Of a stretch of 64,000 nucleotides of DNA, positions 12,882 through 25,945 are shown piece by piece. The notes beneath the pieces are model-generated. The model worked only from the letters and a program-made list of their open reading frames with translations. It was not told where the DNA came from and searched no databases. This DNA is from Cyclospora cayetanensis (lineage: Eukaryota; Apicomplexa; Conoidasida; Eucoccidiorida; Eimeriidae), in assembly GCF_002999335.1 (NCBI RefSeq), contig NW_020312746.1:58501-122500 (forward strand). Reading direction: 5' to 3'. The position numbers and the translations under genes are program-made. The first letter of the stretch is position 1. Each line of letters begins with the position of its first letter.

Positions 12882-12923
12882 GCTGCATCTTTTCTGGTGT
12901 ACGTACACCAGAAAAGATGCAGC
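12882..12923. repeat. Perfect 42-bp palindrome downstream of the SNF2 stop
   Basis: Two 21-bp arms meet at 12902/12903 with no spacer: GCTGCATCTTTTCTGGTGTA plus C, then its exact reverse complement. Outside it, GCTGCCTGGCGTC (about 12853-12865) and GACGCCAGGCGG (about 12949-12960) extend an imperfect foldback to about 110 bp. It sits 80 bp after the SNF2 stop codon. It could act in RNA 3' processing or be a remnant of a foldback element. Confidence 0.9.
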
Positions 12924-13203
12924 GATTTCCGCTGTGCGGAAAGCAGCCGACGCCAGGCGGAGAGAGGGCATCACTATTAGGGTTTTGGGATGGTGGTGGA
13001 TTTTGTTGTCGTTCATGCAACTGCACAAAAAAGTACTCTCGTGCGATTCCCCGTAGACTTTTCCGCGCAGGTGTAGAAATAGCTGTAGATCCGCGTGGGT
13101 GTAGATCTTGGATCTGCAATATAGATAATATGTATATTAATATATTGCACTTAGGTCGCCTGGCCTAAGCTCCTGGACGGTGTGCTTGGGAATTTTTCTT
13201 GCG

Positions 13204-13680
13204 TTATTGCTGCTGATCGTCGCTGACTCCGCGGCTGCTTGGTTCTGTGCTGTTTGCAAGACCCCAGCCGTCAGAAGATTTCTTGAGACCCTTGCCTAGG
13301 GGCAGGTGTCCGAAGAAGCCAGGCACCTGGTTTTGGCCGTCGCTGCTGCCTCTGCTGCTCGCAGGGTAGCTGCTTGCGACAGGGGCTGCTGCTGCGTAGG
13401 CTCTGCTGCTATGGCTCTGCGGAATCCCCGTCGTTTGACGCTGCTGTTGCTTAGCAGGGAGGTAGTAGGTTGAAGCGGCTGCCTGCATGCAGTAGATCTC
13501 CGTCGCGCTCTCTCGGACGTCCACAGCGTCTACGGGGTGACCCCATACCCCCTGCTGATAGGGTTGTTGTGCTAGCAGCTGCTGTCTTTGCTGCCGTGGC
13601 GTCAAACGGAGAGATTCCAGCAAGCCAGGGGACCCTCCGCCTGGAAGGCCTACCCACCACTCAGGCTGTGTCAGCTCCAC
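13204..13680 (-). CDS. Hypothetical protein or terminal exon, unrecognised
   Basis: Open frame of 158 residues that starts MELTQPEWWVGLP and ends in DDQQQ. It contains Gln/Arg and Ser/Ala-rich tracts typical of coding exons elsewhere in the window. I see no domain, signal peptide or membrane helix. It could be the last exon of a gene whose 5' exons lie at 13.7-14.7 kb, but I could not connect any. The CAG-type composition is the main reason to think it is coding. Confidence 0.35.
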   Translation of the reverse strand: MELTQPEWWVGLPGGGSPGLLESLRLTPRQQRQQLLAQQPYQQGVWGHPVDAVDVRESATEIYCMQAAASTYYLPAKQQQRQTTGIPQSHSSRAYAAAAPVASSYPASSRGSSDGQNQVPGFFGHLPLGKGLKKSSDGWGLANSTEPSSRGVSDDQQQ

Positions 13681-16600
13681 TGGGGGATCCTACGGACCGG
13701 CAAGTCACAACGTATATTGCGCTGCACAAAAGCTTGAGTGAGTCGTCAACGGAAGGAGAGCGATATGGAGTGAGACTCAAGTCCGTAGCTTGGCGAAGCC
13801 GTGTAGAGCCTCGACCACTCCGAGGAAAAGGTTAAAATTCGGGATAAAAAAAGGAGTGAAACCTACCTTGCAGAGCCCTAGAGTGCGAAAGAAGCAGAAC
13901 GGATCTAACGCCATCTTCGCGAAGTTAAGGGGTTTCGAGCTTGAGGCCTCGCTGTGTCACTCGTTCTCGCTTGTTGAGGCTTTCGAGGAGGATTCCAGGG
14001 GTCTCCGGAGGAATGAGTTGTTTTTTGTGGCGTTAATAACCCTAAAACTGAATAGCATACTGACGTTACTTCCCTGCGACAATTCTCAGAGGCCTTAAGG
14101 CCGCTGCCGTCCGCCGTACAGACAGTGTTTACGTGGAGACATCGGAAGGGCCACAAAGCTCTGGCTTTGAGAGGGCGCCTGGTTTGAGGCTTCCGAGAGG
14201 CTCATCTGAAGCTCTTTTAGGAACAGAAGGCCACGCTGAGGGGCCCCTTGGGGGCCCTTCTTCAGCAGGAGGCACTGCGCAGCAGCTGACGGAGGGGCGC
14301 CTGGCCGCGTGGGTGGTAGTGGTTGTCGTAGGCAGGTCTGCAGCGGGCAGGAGTACATCGATGTACATAGGAGCCTCCTGTTTGAAATAAGCGCGAAATA
14401 CGCCTCCCAGTATAAATATTTACATTTTCAACGTGGGATGGGTAGACGCAAACGGACAGGGAAGGTAGATTTTGTGAGGAAACGGAGACAGCACTGCACC
14501 TGCCCAGGCACTGTGTTCTCTCTGGCTGCACCACTGAGAGCAGCCGTGTGAAACAATGAAGGCGTTTCGAACTGAAAGCCTCGAAGACTTGCACTTGCAT
14601 GGAAACAAACAAGGAGCACGAACGATTTGGGAATAGAAATTTCCGATATTTCATAGCCAGCAGCAGATGAAGAGGCAGAAAAAGGGGTTGACTTCGCTGG
14701 GCAACTTCACCTGAATGATAGACTTCGGGCCTCCTGCAAAGTAATCACTCACTCTACGGCAAGACTTATAGAAAAAGGATGAGGAATAGCATCAAGCGGT
14801 AGATCAGTGAGACACACAAGGAGCAAGCATGGGCAGACAGCTTTTCATGAAGCATGGCACAGGCAAGTCGGTATGCTGGGATTGAAACATTGATTTTTGC
14901 GCTGCTTGGAGGCGTTGCAGTCCACAGGAGATATTTTCGGGGTGCTGTGATACAAGCATGATGGTGGTAACCGGGGTTGACATGACAAGGGTTCTGCTGG
15001 GAGCACCTTCAGTGTCAGATGCGTGTTTTTGTTGTTTATATGGCAGTGCACCAAAAGAATGCTGTCCTCACACTCTTCTTAAAGCATCCGTGTAGAAGCA
15101 CTAATCGAAAAAGCGGTCAAATATTGGCAAAAGCTACTAAGTTTACAAATATACTTCCTCTCTGCCAGCAACCTTTATCGTTCCTACCTAAGGGGAAGGA
15201 ATGAAATCCCTGAAATGCTGCGCAGCCACCCTCTGAAGCCCCTGATTTCCATCGACTTATTCACCTTTGCGGGAAAGTGATTAGCTGCCTCTTACCGGGA
15301 GCTCTCTACTGTCTTACTTCGCCTTCATGCCGGTGGCCCCTCCTGGTTTGCCAGAGGGAAGGAAGGAGAGTCGCGTACTACCAGCTTCGCACTGAGCATT
15401 CAGAGCATTACCATGCAGTTGTATACAAAGACCTAGCTAATCAATTGGCGCGCTATATGTGCCTTCATAGCGCAGGGCTAACTCTGAGTTGCTACAGGTG
15501 GCAACCAAGCACAGTTAATCCAGCGTGGTACAACCTTCAGAAGTCTCTTAGAAAAACAAGGCACTCTAGTGGCATACATTTAACTAATTTGTTGCGTATA
15601 TCAGAGCAAAAGGGCACTTGCGGATGCCTCTGCACTTTCTAACATGGCACAGCAGTAGAATCCACAGAAACGTCTGCTCTCGGAGGCTGGCACTCTATGG
15701 CATTGCCTCAATTTAGAACCATTGGCCCTTTTGAAATGCGCAGAGTCTTTTCTTTTGTAGCTTAGTAGAAAGGCCGACCCTACTAGTGTTGCTGTACAAG
15801 CGCTGCTGGCGCTGTTTCCTGCAGCACCAGCAGCAGCGGAAATTAAAACTGATCTTCTAACAGGCGAATACCAAAGGACCTTTCGGCTAGTCCATCGCTC
15901 AGTTCGCAAGCACCAGACACTGCCTTTTAAATCATATTAATGAAAATGGAAACAGCCGATGCGATGCGGGCGGCACCGTATGATAGCCACTGCCAGCCAC
16001 TCCAGGAAACTCCCCTACACGTTCTGGCGAGTAAAAAACGCAGTCACAGCAAAGCGGGCAGCATGATTATAGGATACAGAGGCAAGTGAGGCATCCATCG
16101 AACGAACTAAGGATAATACTAAGACACCCCCACCAAGCCCGGTGCAGGTGGCCGAGAGCACGAGAAGGCATTGTAGCACCACGATTTAGCGCAGTTCTAC
16201 ACGCTCAGTGCGAAGGGAAAACTTTGAAGCGCGTATCACTATTGGAAGCCAAAAAAATGCAAAGACTCCAAAGCAGCGAGCCTTACAAGTACCACTTTCG
16301 CCAAAGAGGCCTTCACAGCCGCCATACGAAATTTGGGGCGAAAAGCAACGCCCCCCGAACTAACCGGCTTGGTGGAAGCGTCCTTTTGCTGACAATCTAC
16401 CATGCAAGGTAATATGTGCTACATGGAAATATCACTTGAGGGTGTGTCGAGCCTTTGGGCTATCCTAGCTACGCCATGGAGGAGCCTATTTCTCTCCTCC
16501 ATGTATCGACATTCTCATCTGGCTCGTGCGTAAGAGAGCTCCATAGTTGATGACGGAGGCAATGCCTCCCTGCTCGCCATTTTTCGAGCGGCAAGTGGAA

Positions 16601-17442
16601 CCAAATTCTCAAGTGTATCAACATCTCGCCGCATAGAGGGGAAGCTTGCTGGGCTGCGGGCTGCGTGAGCAGCCCCTGCCTGCCTGCCGGGTGCGGACGC
16701 CCGAGTTTGATTAAGCAGGGCCTCTTGGGGCTTTAGCGGTGGGGCTGTGATGCATGCATGCGTGGCGCTGCTGCAGCTGCTGCTCAGAACTGCTGCCCCC
16801 TCCCGCCTCACACTTCCCGCCTCCCACCCCCTCCCCCCGCGTTGTGCAGAGAAAAGGGAAAAATCTGAGATCTGCATGCACCCAAGATGCAGTGCGCTTT
16901 CTCCTACTAAAATGGAGTGCACATCCAATTTAGAGACCGCAAATGCAGGGGGTCATGTTTTAAAACGGCATTCCGTCACGCCACTAATAAGTTCCTAAGG
17001 CAAAAAGTTCCTGAGCACAATGGGGTCGTAGACGCTGGCAGGAAATTTCCTTATAGACGGAGCGCAGGCAGACACCTCTACTACGAATACTGTCGCCTAA
17101 TGGATAAGTGCTCCTAGTGAGGCTCTGTAGAAGCTGAGGCGGCAAACAGCTCTTCGACGGGCTGTGTCGCACGCACACCGAGGCCCTTAATACCCCTCCT
17201 CGGAGAAAGCAGGGAGGCAGGCTGCAGTTGCGCTTGTGATACTTCAGGAGCCAACGTGTGCAAAAACTAGGGAGTTCTAGCATTAAGACTGGAAAGAGAT
17301 TGACAAGTGGAGGAAAGACTCAGGAGAACTCGGCGAATACGAAGCCTGCGATGGGCGAGACAGAGAGAACTAGGCGGAAAAACTGGCAACAGCACGCGTT
17401 CAGGAGCTGCTGCACACGTTCTCCGAAATAAGCAATCTATCT
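13681..17442. other. 3.8-kb region without supported gene
   Basis: Short frames on both strands show no family signature and no CAG-type codon runs, unlike every supported gene here. GC content is lower than in the genes around 14.7-16.3 kb. No RNA gene or ordered repeat was recognised. Undetected small exons cannot be excluded. Confidence 0.5.
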
Positions 17443-19885
17443 CTAAACCTTCTGGAGCGGTATAGGCCTCCAACACTGCAGCAGACGCTGCTGCTGCGGG
17501 TGATGCTGGTGGGTATGCCCAGCTTTCTGCTGGCGATGACGGAGGCGACGCGGCTGCTGCTGCTGATGATGATGCTGTTGCCTGCAGTAGTGGGAAGTAA
17601 ATGCCATACTTGGACTGCAGTGCCGTCGCTCTGCAGCCTCAAAGCTCTGTTGGCATTGCTGCTGCTGCTTTTGCTGGTGCCAAGGGTTAACGTCGTGGTT
17701 GCTCTGATGGCAAGACGGTTGCTGCTGCTGCTGTTGCTGCTGTTGCATCTTCCATGGCTGCTGTTGCTGCTGTTGCTGTTGCTGCTGCTGTTGCAGCTTC
17801 CATGGCTGCTGCTGCTGCGAGGCCTTGTTTGGTCGTAAGGGTGGCAGCTCAAGCTGCTGTTGTCGCGGTTGGTGCAGCGAGTCGTGCTCTGGGGGCTGTT
17901 GTTTTGCCGCTAATCGGGAGCGCAGCAGGAAATTCCGCCAGTGTGCTGCGTGGGGATCTCGCTGGGGTGTCTCCTCATTGGCAGTCTCGGTGTCGTGAGA
18001 CTCTAGAAGGCTTTGTTCAAGAGTCAAGAACTTTGGCAGCTGCTGTTGCTGCTGCAGCAGTGCAGGGTAAACCTCGTCACTGCGCAGCACACTTTCTACT
18101 GCTGCCAAGGCGATGGTGGCTCCCCAGCACTTCGGATAAGGCCCCCCCCCTCCCCCTTCTGTGTCATCTGCTTCGAAGACAGCCCTAGTGTGTGACGGCT
18201 GTTGCTGCCACCACGGCTGCTGCAGCTGCTGCTGGTTGCTTTGCGCAGTGAAGCCTTCACAGGCGGCATCTGAGGCTCGAGCTGTCTGCGCAACAAAGCG
18301 GCCACCGTCGATACCTATGCAATCCGCTAAATCTCTTGCAGGGGATTTTCCTCTGCGGAGAGATGAATCCCAGCCTTCGTGGGATGTCTTGAACCCTTCT
18401 GTCTCCTTTTCTTGACAGAGCAGCGCGATCTGCGGCGTTCTACGCAGTGGGAAAGCGTGGGAGTCTCCCCAGCAGCAGCGTTTGGGCTGAGTGCTGCCTT
18501 CAAGCGTCTCGGTGCAGATGTCGGAGAGCCTCGCGAACGGGAGAGCGTCGTCTACTGCCGCTTTGCGGACTGCATGCAGCTTGTCCGCGACTTCTTCTTT
18601 TGCAGCAGCAGCTACTGCTGCTGCTTCCAGACAGTCGACGTACAGATCCTCGGTGTCTGCATCACTACCTGTGGCTTTCTCGGGAGACACCTGGCCTGTG
18701 CCGTCCTCGTCTCTCAGGGAAGCATAGCCACTCCAGAAAGCTGCTGACTGCTGCGGCTGCTGCTTTGGATGCTTGCAGACTGTTTGGAGGCGCTCACTGT
18801 GGACAAGGTGTGCGTGATTCTCGGAAAAATTCTGCCCGCCTCCCACCCTTGCACGCTGCAGGAGATCCTGCAGCAGCAGCCGCAATCAGGGCTGTCGCAG
18901 CACCATGTGTAGGGGTGGAGACACCATTCTAAACGAGCAGGAAGAACGCAGTTCTTGCCTTGCCAGCAACACGCACGGCAAAACACACGGAGGGTGCTCC
19001 CTGGGGTCCGGGGAGCAGGAGGGGGAGAGAAACGTCGAAAAAGGTATTCTTTAGCGCGTAGGACGGCACTAGCTGGCTGCTAGAGACGCTAGCCACGCTG
19101 CTTCTTACTGCTTGTGGCAGGAGACACGTGCTGCAGATCTTCTTCAGCGCCTCTGTTTGCTTTTTGCAGAGAATTCTCATGGCGGCCGAAGCAGTAGCAA
19201 CGAAGTGCCTGTCTTTAGCTTCCAAGAAAGAACGCGGCAACAGAGCTGAGGGTAGCAAACTTTGGTAGCTGTAGGGTCCAGCGGCGGCTGCAGCGGCTGC
19301 ATGCGCGTTCTGAAGATGCTGTAGAGCTGCTGCTAGCAAAGGCGATAGTTGCGACGCTGCTGCATCGAGACTTTCCGCCGTTGGTCCTCTGCGCCGCAAA
19401 GGGGTCGGCACCAGAGATGCCGGAGCGTCTAGACGCTTAAATCCAATGCCTACAAAGTATCTGTCTCGAAAAAAACGCAGCATTAGCAGCACGCATGGCG
19501 TCGTGACAGCAGCGCAGCATTTAGCAGCACATCTCGACAAGGCAGCAGGGCGTTCTTTGTTGCTGTCGCAGCGCTGCAGCAGCAACAAAGAAGAAGGCCC
19601 TAAAATGCAGCAGAAGCAGCTGCGCACGCCAAACGGCTGCATCTAAAAAGCGACAGAGAGCAATGCAGCACAATGCAGCAGCCGCTGCATGCAGCGGATC
19701 ACCTTTCCGACTGGCCTGGCATAGATTCCGCTGGTTTTACTATGCGCGCCTCTTCGAACAGCGAGACACATAAGTACAGCAGAGACACCTGCCAGCAGCA
19801 ATTATCAAAGCGCATACACACATACACACATGTATATATATATACACATTCATATATTGGTGTATAGGCACATGTAAATAAATAA

Positions 19886-19938
<53 letters not shown>

Positions 19939-22900
19939 TGTACTGGGAGTAAGTGAATTTGTAGCCCCTTCCCTCCAGCTGATCGAGGGCGTTACCAGCA
20001 AGGCGCAAAAGAGAGGCATATAAAGCGAAGCTGCACGAGGATGGCTATCAGCGAGGAGACCACTAGGAGGAACGGAGAATAAGTCTAGCAGTATTTGATA
20101 CACGATGAGGGCTGCATCCAAGACGTAGTTGCAAAAAGCAAGCCTATGCTGAGTGCAGAGGGGTCTACAAAGTTCAGTGCCCGAGCAGGCGGAGCCAGCC
20201 TCCCCTGTTAAACCGCTACGTTCTACAGCTTCCTGCCTCTCTTTGTGCAAACGTCGGGGAGACAGAGAGAGAAGCACCCCAGAGACTCACTGTGAAGTCA
20301 GAAAAGCAGTCAAAGAGCGCTAATACAAGAAGCCCACCATGGCGTAGCACCTTAAAAGCAAGCAGCAACTGAGAGAGCAGCAAGCGGCCGTACAGCAGCT
20401 CCTGACTTCCTTCGAAGCCCCCATCTGCAGCAGCATCAACACCAGCCCAGTGCTCTGCACAGCCCAAGGGTGTCTCTGCAGCTTGCGTTTCGGCGAAAAT
20501 GCGACATGCAGCAGCACGAACTGAGGAGGAATTGCAGGAGAAGCGGGGAGAGCAGCGGAAACGCCGCTGCCGCCAGGAGGGGCCCCTGCAAAAGCCTCAC
20601 ACACGATTCCCCCTTCCCGCGCGGCAGCAACACCGTTCGAAGGCTTGCGATGTGACGTACAGAGGGTTATGTCACCATCCGCAAGCACCAGAGCCGCAAC
20701 ACCTTCTGTTGCAAAGGCGTCCTCTCCGGCAGAACCAGCGGCGTCTTCAGCCGATGGCTCTGGCCAGGCTGACACTGAAAGGAGGGATCGCACACGGGCG
20801 CTTAGGCGCGATGTCAGCTCGGAGATATTATGCGGAACGTAAAGATTTCCGCTGCCTCCTGCCGTCGTAAGGACTGCGAATGCGTTGCAGCGATCACAGC
20901 AGGAGCAAGCAAGCAAGCAAGCAGGAAGAGCAGAGGTTCCAGGAGCAGTGCGGGCTGAATTCGCCTTCTCCATATACGGGCCGTAAGTATATTTATATAC
21001 ATAAATAGATATATATATATATATATATATGTGCCACTGCCACTGAAGAAGGAGGCACTACGAGCGGCTGCTAGAGTTCTTTGCGGCCAGATTGCAAGAG
21101 GCTAGATTGCGAGAAATGCGGGCGTGGATACAGCCAAGGGGCCTTAAGGAACGGAGCAATACAAGAGAAGCTCGAAGGGTAGGGGGGAGGAAGCAGCCAA
21201 AAAGCTGCAGCAAAAGACTATAGCGAAGGCTTGCGTAGTAAAGATACCGCAAAAATTCGGAGTTTGCTGCATCTCCGGACTGAGGAGACACGTAGGATTC
21301 TCCTGTTGCTCCTGCAAGTCTTGAGCTGTCAGCGAGACTCCAAAGCCAAATACGGGGATGCGCGGCTGCTGCTGCAGCTGCTGCTGCGGACCAGTGCACT
21401 GCGGGGGTTGTTGCGGCTGCTGCTGAGACTGCCGCTGCATGCATTCCCTAAGCAACCACTGGCTCCAAGCACCGGCGCCACAGCAAACATCGAGAAAGAC
21501 GGAAGGGGTGAATCCTCCGCAAGACGCTGCGCATGAGCAGCCACAGAAGACAGGAGAGGCAACAGCAAGAACTGATGGCGCTGCTGCCGCAGAGGCAGGC
21601 TCTGGCGATAGAGACCAGGGGAATAATAACATAGTCACAGATTGCAGCTCTGCAGGCAAGCGGACAGAGGGGAGGGTTCCAGCGCAGCAGGAGTTGCCAC
21701 AAGGGGCTTCGCCGCCGAGCAAGAAGCCTTATACAAAGCCTATGCTCGGCAAAAAAGGAGGCTGCGGATGCGCATGCACCAGCACGCGACAGGAGCAAAG
21801 TCATCAGCAGCCTGTAAACGCACCATCTTCGAGGAGCTGCGGAAGGGCGAATTGGGATCCTTGCGTGTTCCTGAGCAGATTGGATATTTGCTGCAATTTG
21901 ACGCTGCTGCTGCTGCAACTCTGAGGCTTAAGAGGCTTTGCGCCTCCTGAAGGGAGAGGCAAGTAAGCAGCAGCACACCGCAAGGAGGAGGCTGCAGCAA
22001 GACAAGACCAAACAGCGGAAGCACCCCGAAAAGAGGCACTGCCGTATCGCTCTTCATCAAAATTGAGCAAAAAAGCATGAGGATAGGGGGAGAATGAAGC
22101 GGGCTGCCAGAGCAGGCGCTGAGTGGAGGCAGAAGAAACACGCATGCTGCTTGCCCATAAAAGGCGGCATCACAGATGCTGCGTTCACCAGTGCTGCAGT
22201 TGAGCTGTGATGCTGAGGCACACATGACGCTTCTGGGTAAGGTTTGTAGCGGGTAGAAGGAATTTTTCAGCAGGAGAGCAAGCAAGCAGGAAAATGCAAA
22301 TGGAGAGAGCTGCAGCAGCAGCTCAGGCATTTAAAGATGGCATTGGATAGAGCACTCAGCAGAAGACGCATTAAAAGGGTAGGCACGGCTGAAGTAATGG
22401 CACGCATCATACGCATGGCGACCATTACAGGAAGGCCGTACCATTGGCTGTAGCAAAAATACGCTCAGCGACGGCTTTTTCCTGCAACAGCTGCTGCAGC
22501 ATCTCTCTGCTGCACAGCAGCGAGTCCAGGAGGCGATCTTCTTGAAGAACAGGGAGTAGAGACACACGGCGGAAAGAGAGCGCCGCCATGATTTCGTCTG
22601 TGCTCGCTTCTGAACTCAAAAGATAAAAGTGAGGCCTTCTAGTGGCAAACAGGAAGAGACAAGCTGGAAAGTGCATGTTGCAACAGAAGGGGGGGGATGT
22701 AGAATACAGTTCTTGCCACGTGGGAGGGCTGCGCACGCAGAAGCATGAAGAGGCTACGCTGGCAGGCAGGGGGTTTCGAAGGCAGGAATAAGCGATCAAA
22801 AAATAGGGAGTAGTTACGTTTGCAGAGTTGGAAGTGCAAGCACTGCGCTTCGGGGCCGTCGTCATACAACTTTGAAGATCCTCTCATTTTTTGAAGCCTA

Positions 22901-22977
22901 GGAGCCAACCGATGCCGGAAAGCCAAAATTTTAGCTTCAAGTGATGGTGGTGCATCAGAATCGGTGGGGTTTGTCAA
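17443..22977 (-). CDS. FtsJ/cap 2'-O-methyltransferase-like protein with Gln-rich tail
   Basis: A Rossmann methyltransferase of the FtsJ/CMTR type, expected to act on mRNA caps. Supported exons, 5' to 3': up to 21248, 20873-20676, 20424-20291, 19788-19703, 19460-18977, 18867-17443, joined in frame. The SAM loop reads FLDVCCGAGAWSQWLL, followed by FGFGVSL, SGNLYVPHNI, VLADDGG and HGGLLVLALFDCF. The end of the domain is FEEARIVKPAES then GQSERYFVGIGFKR, whose Ser-Glu-Arg-Tyr is spliced across 19703/19460. The Lys that normally follows GG-x-FV in this family is Ala here. About 640 residues of Gln/Ser-rich tail follow the domain. The 5' exons (21249-22977) are not resolved; likely pieces lie at 22400-22620 and 22800-22977, the latter starting MTNPTDSDAPP. 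Confidence 0.66.
19860..19940 (-). repeat. Intronic (TA)n microsatellite
   Basis: A run of TA dinucleotides, longest at about 19884-19935, lies in the cap-methyltransferase intron 19789-20290. A second run lies at about 21008-21031 in the intron 20874-21247. Confidence 0.85.
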
Positions 22978-25945
22978 AGAGTATGAGGTGCTTAAGGAAA
23001 AGATTCAAAGTGACCCGAATGCTGTACGTCAGCCACCACTTCAATTCATAGACGGGTTCTAGGCCGGGAAACACCGCTCTTGAAACCTAATTCCTAGACT
23101 CGAGACTCCAAAATCTGAGCCATATTTCGTAATAATGACACGTGCGGAAGTGATACAGGTCAATCATTGCTTCCACCTGCAAACTAAAAACACCATATCC
23201 ATGAGCGTTAACGACACCACTGGACTCCCCACATGGAGTGCCAGAGTACAACCCTCCGTCGCCAACTAAGTATAAACCCCCCCAACTTCGGGAAAGCCCG
23301 AAAGTCCAACTCTGGAAAAAACACAGTAAACAAAAAAACAAACTCACATGCCGTCCAGCAGCTTCCCGGGGAGCGCACTGGTGGCGCGGAGCTGCATGCT
23401 CACACTCTGAAACACAAACAACACGCGCAACCGACCCGTAATCCTACACCATCGAGTTTTCATTTAAATTAGCTTCCCGACCTTAAATGTACAAATATAT
23501 GGCAAATATACGCGCATTCAATCATGAAACTGGCAGGAACCCTTAGGTGACCTGGCAACAGGCCGAAAAATGGTAGAAACCTTGGAACCTGCACTCCCAG
23601 CCACACGCGTCAGTTTTTCAAGACCGCCGACATAAATGTTAGTACAAAAGTTTCACGACCTTGCTGCAAATACTATCTAGTTTACCTTTGCCACTAAACG
23701 CCGAAGGCTAACTTTCATTCCTAGTCCTAATTCCGCAAATTCAGAACGTTAGTCGCAAAAGCGCACACCCGACGCTACAAAAATCGCGTTTTACCCTCAT
23801 TGCCTATCTGGAGCATGCTAGTTCTGGCGTTTGAGAGGGAAAAGCCTGGACCAGGCCGTAGCTTTAACATGTTTCATGCTCAAGGCACCGCTCCGACTTA
23901 GGCCTCAGTGGCAAGAAGACACTTAGCGCCGGAGGTAGCTGAAGCTTACTAGCAAGTTATGGACTGCATTTACGAGACAGCTTCCACGTGCTTTCACCAT
24001 TCTTACCCCTTAGAGTTCCAGCAGGCTGGGAAGGCCATGAGAGGCAAGCTGAGACCAGCCGCACCCCGTTAGCACACCGAGCACTCCCAGCTGGTTGTGA
24101 ACTGCACCTCCAGCAAACATACACAGCATCTTGCGTCTGCTTCAAACAGGCTAGCGCTATTCTGCACTGGATGAGAGGCACTAACGAATGCCCACGCCAA
24201 CTAAATTCTTCACGAATTTTCATGTGCACATGGCCAGCTTCATCTTTTAGGAGTGCAGCAAAGCTCATGAAACCTCTCTGGCCTCCTGTCCATCCTGCTG
24301 GACTTCTCAGCGGCGGGGGCAGCGCATAGAGAAGCTGTTTACGGAAAGCAGCCCGTCAGAACTTTCGAGTATATATATTATTGTAGTACTAGTGTGGAGC
24401 GAAGTGCCTTTACTACGGCAGCCGTGGTAAAGGGAGGGTTCCCTTAAACCCTCGTGGAGCTTTCCAAGCACAAAAGTCCCTTCAGTGAGTACTCTATTTT
24501 AAAAGGTGAAATGCCCATGACTAGCTGGCCACCCGTCGCATTCAACCTGCAGCAGAGCACCGACGATCGCCGCGCCTGTGCTGCAGCACACTGGAGGAGC
24601 ACCAAGAAAACAGCTAGCTACTAAAGAAGCCGGATCACAGTTAGTCGGGCTGCGCTTGCCGCAAGCCTTCTCAATGCAACGCCCCGCACGTCCTTACGCC
24701 CTTACAGGAGTCACAGCTAGATTCAGCCGCACCCCTGTAGTAGCAGGAGCAGGAGCTACACCTGCTCGAGCGCGGACGCTTGGAGTTGCATGCAAGCGTG
24801 CATGCAATGCGGTGCCTCTACAGCAAAACAAAAGACGCGTGCCGAGCTCCACAGCACGATGTCTCCCACTCCCCCTAGTTCGACAGGAATCACAACATAT
24901 ACAAGTACCTGTATGCGTACACGTGTAGCTTATATATGCATATATAAAGAAGAGAATAGGTATGGGTAATATATAAATATATTCATAGATGAATCGAATA
25001 TAGAATAAGGGAGTTAAAGCTTCATACATCTGGGTGCAGCAAAGCAACGAGGTCAGGAGCAACACACATACCCTCCGCCTAAACCGTATACTGTGAAGTA
25101 CAGTCATCAACATACAAAGGCAAATCCGTATATTAATATTGAATATGATAATATAAATAAGCAGCGAATATGTACGTATCTGATCTCGACATGCTCATGA
25201 GAGGTACATACAGGGTGCATTGCATGCATACATGCATATGTATATAAATATATAAATCTATGTGCACGCAAAGAGATCGAGGCATCGTGCGTCCAAATAA
25301 GAGTCTAGAGGCAGCAGCACACAAGTCTCTAGAGGGTGTCTGTTTAGTAATTCCTCTGGAGAGCAACGTCAGCAAAACACATAGATGCAGAAAGTGCTTG
25401 ATGGATGTGCTGGCCTGTTTTGTGAGTATGTACACGGGAAAGCGATCGAGAGACTCTCCATTCGACTACGTGGTGCTAAGACACGACTGGTGGAAAAAGC
25501 TAAAAAGAACTAGCAAACAAAAGCATCACGAGAGAGGCAACACGAAACAATGGAGGCGTAGTACGCAGACAAATGCTTTGCGAAGGAGGGAAATAAATAC
25601 CCTAAAAGGAGAGGCATTGAAGGAGGGGGTGGGGGTGGTGGTGGCAGCATGCCAGTGGGATGTGACAACTACTATAAGCGTGTATTGTAAGGCAGCGGAA
25701 GAAACAACGCATGCAGATTGAGTTCGGGCGCTAGACACGTCTTCCCTCGCTTTGACTCGCTCTCTGCATGCGCTTGCTCCCCGTGCTTTAATAAAGGGCA
25801 GAAGACATCAAAGAGAATGAAAACGCAATGGACGCTTGAGACGAAGCCGCGCGAGGCCTTCCCAAGGGAGGAGCAGGAAGCAATGATTTTGCACATATAT
25901 ACATGGAAGGAGAAATGATGACCTTTCTCTAAAAGTGGCAAAAGC
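22978..25945. other. 3-kb region without supported gene
   Basis: Lies between the 5' end of the methyltransferase gene and the 3' end of the transportin gene. It has no CAG-type runs and no frame with a recognisable motif. AT-rich stretches lie at about 24,905-25,260. Frames at 23,957-24,329 and 25,260-25,721 were examined and gave nothing convincing. Confidence 0.5.

Noticed and set aside
15277..15909. Plus- and minus-strand ORFs of 121 and 102 residues, tested as retroelement pieces
   Set aside because: No ordered reverse transcriptase, RNase H or integrase motif could be found.
18929..19642. Separate gene starting MQPFGVRSCFCC
   Set aside because: The part from 19460 onward splices to the preceding methyltransferase exon and completes its SERY motif; the upstream residues are intron.
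19996..20111. Extra methyltransferase exon encoding ALIVYQILLDLF
   Set aside because: It can be joined in frame, but direct splicing 20291 to 19788 gives the expected family sequence without it.
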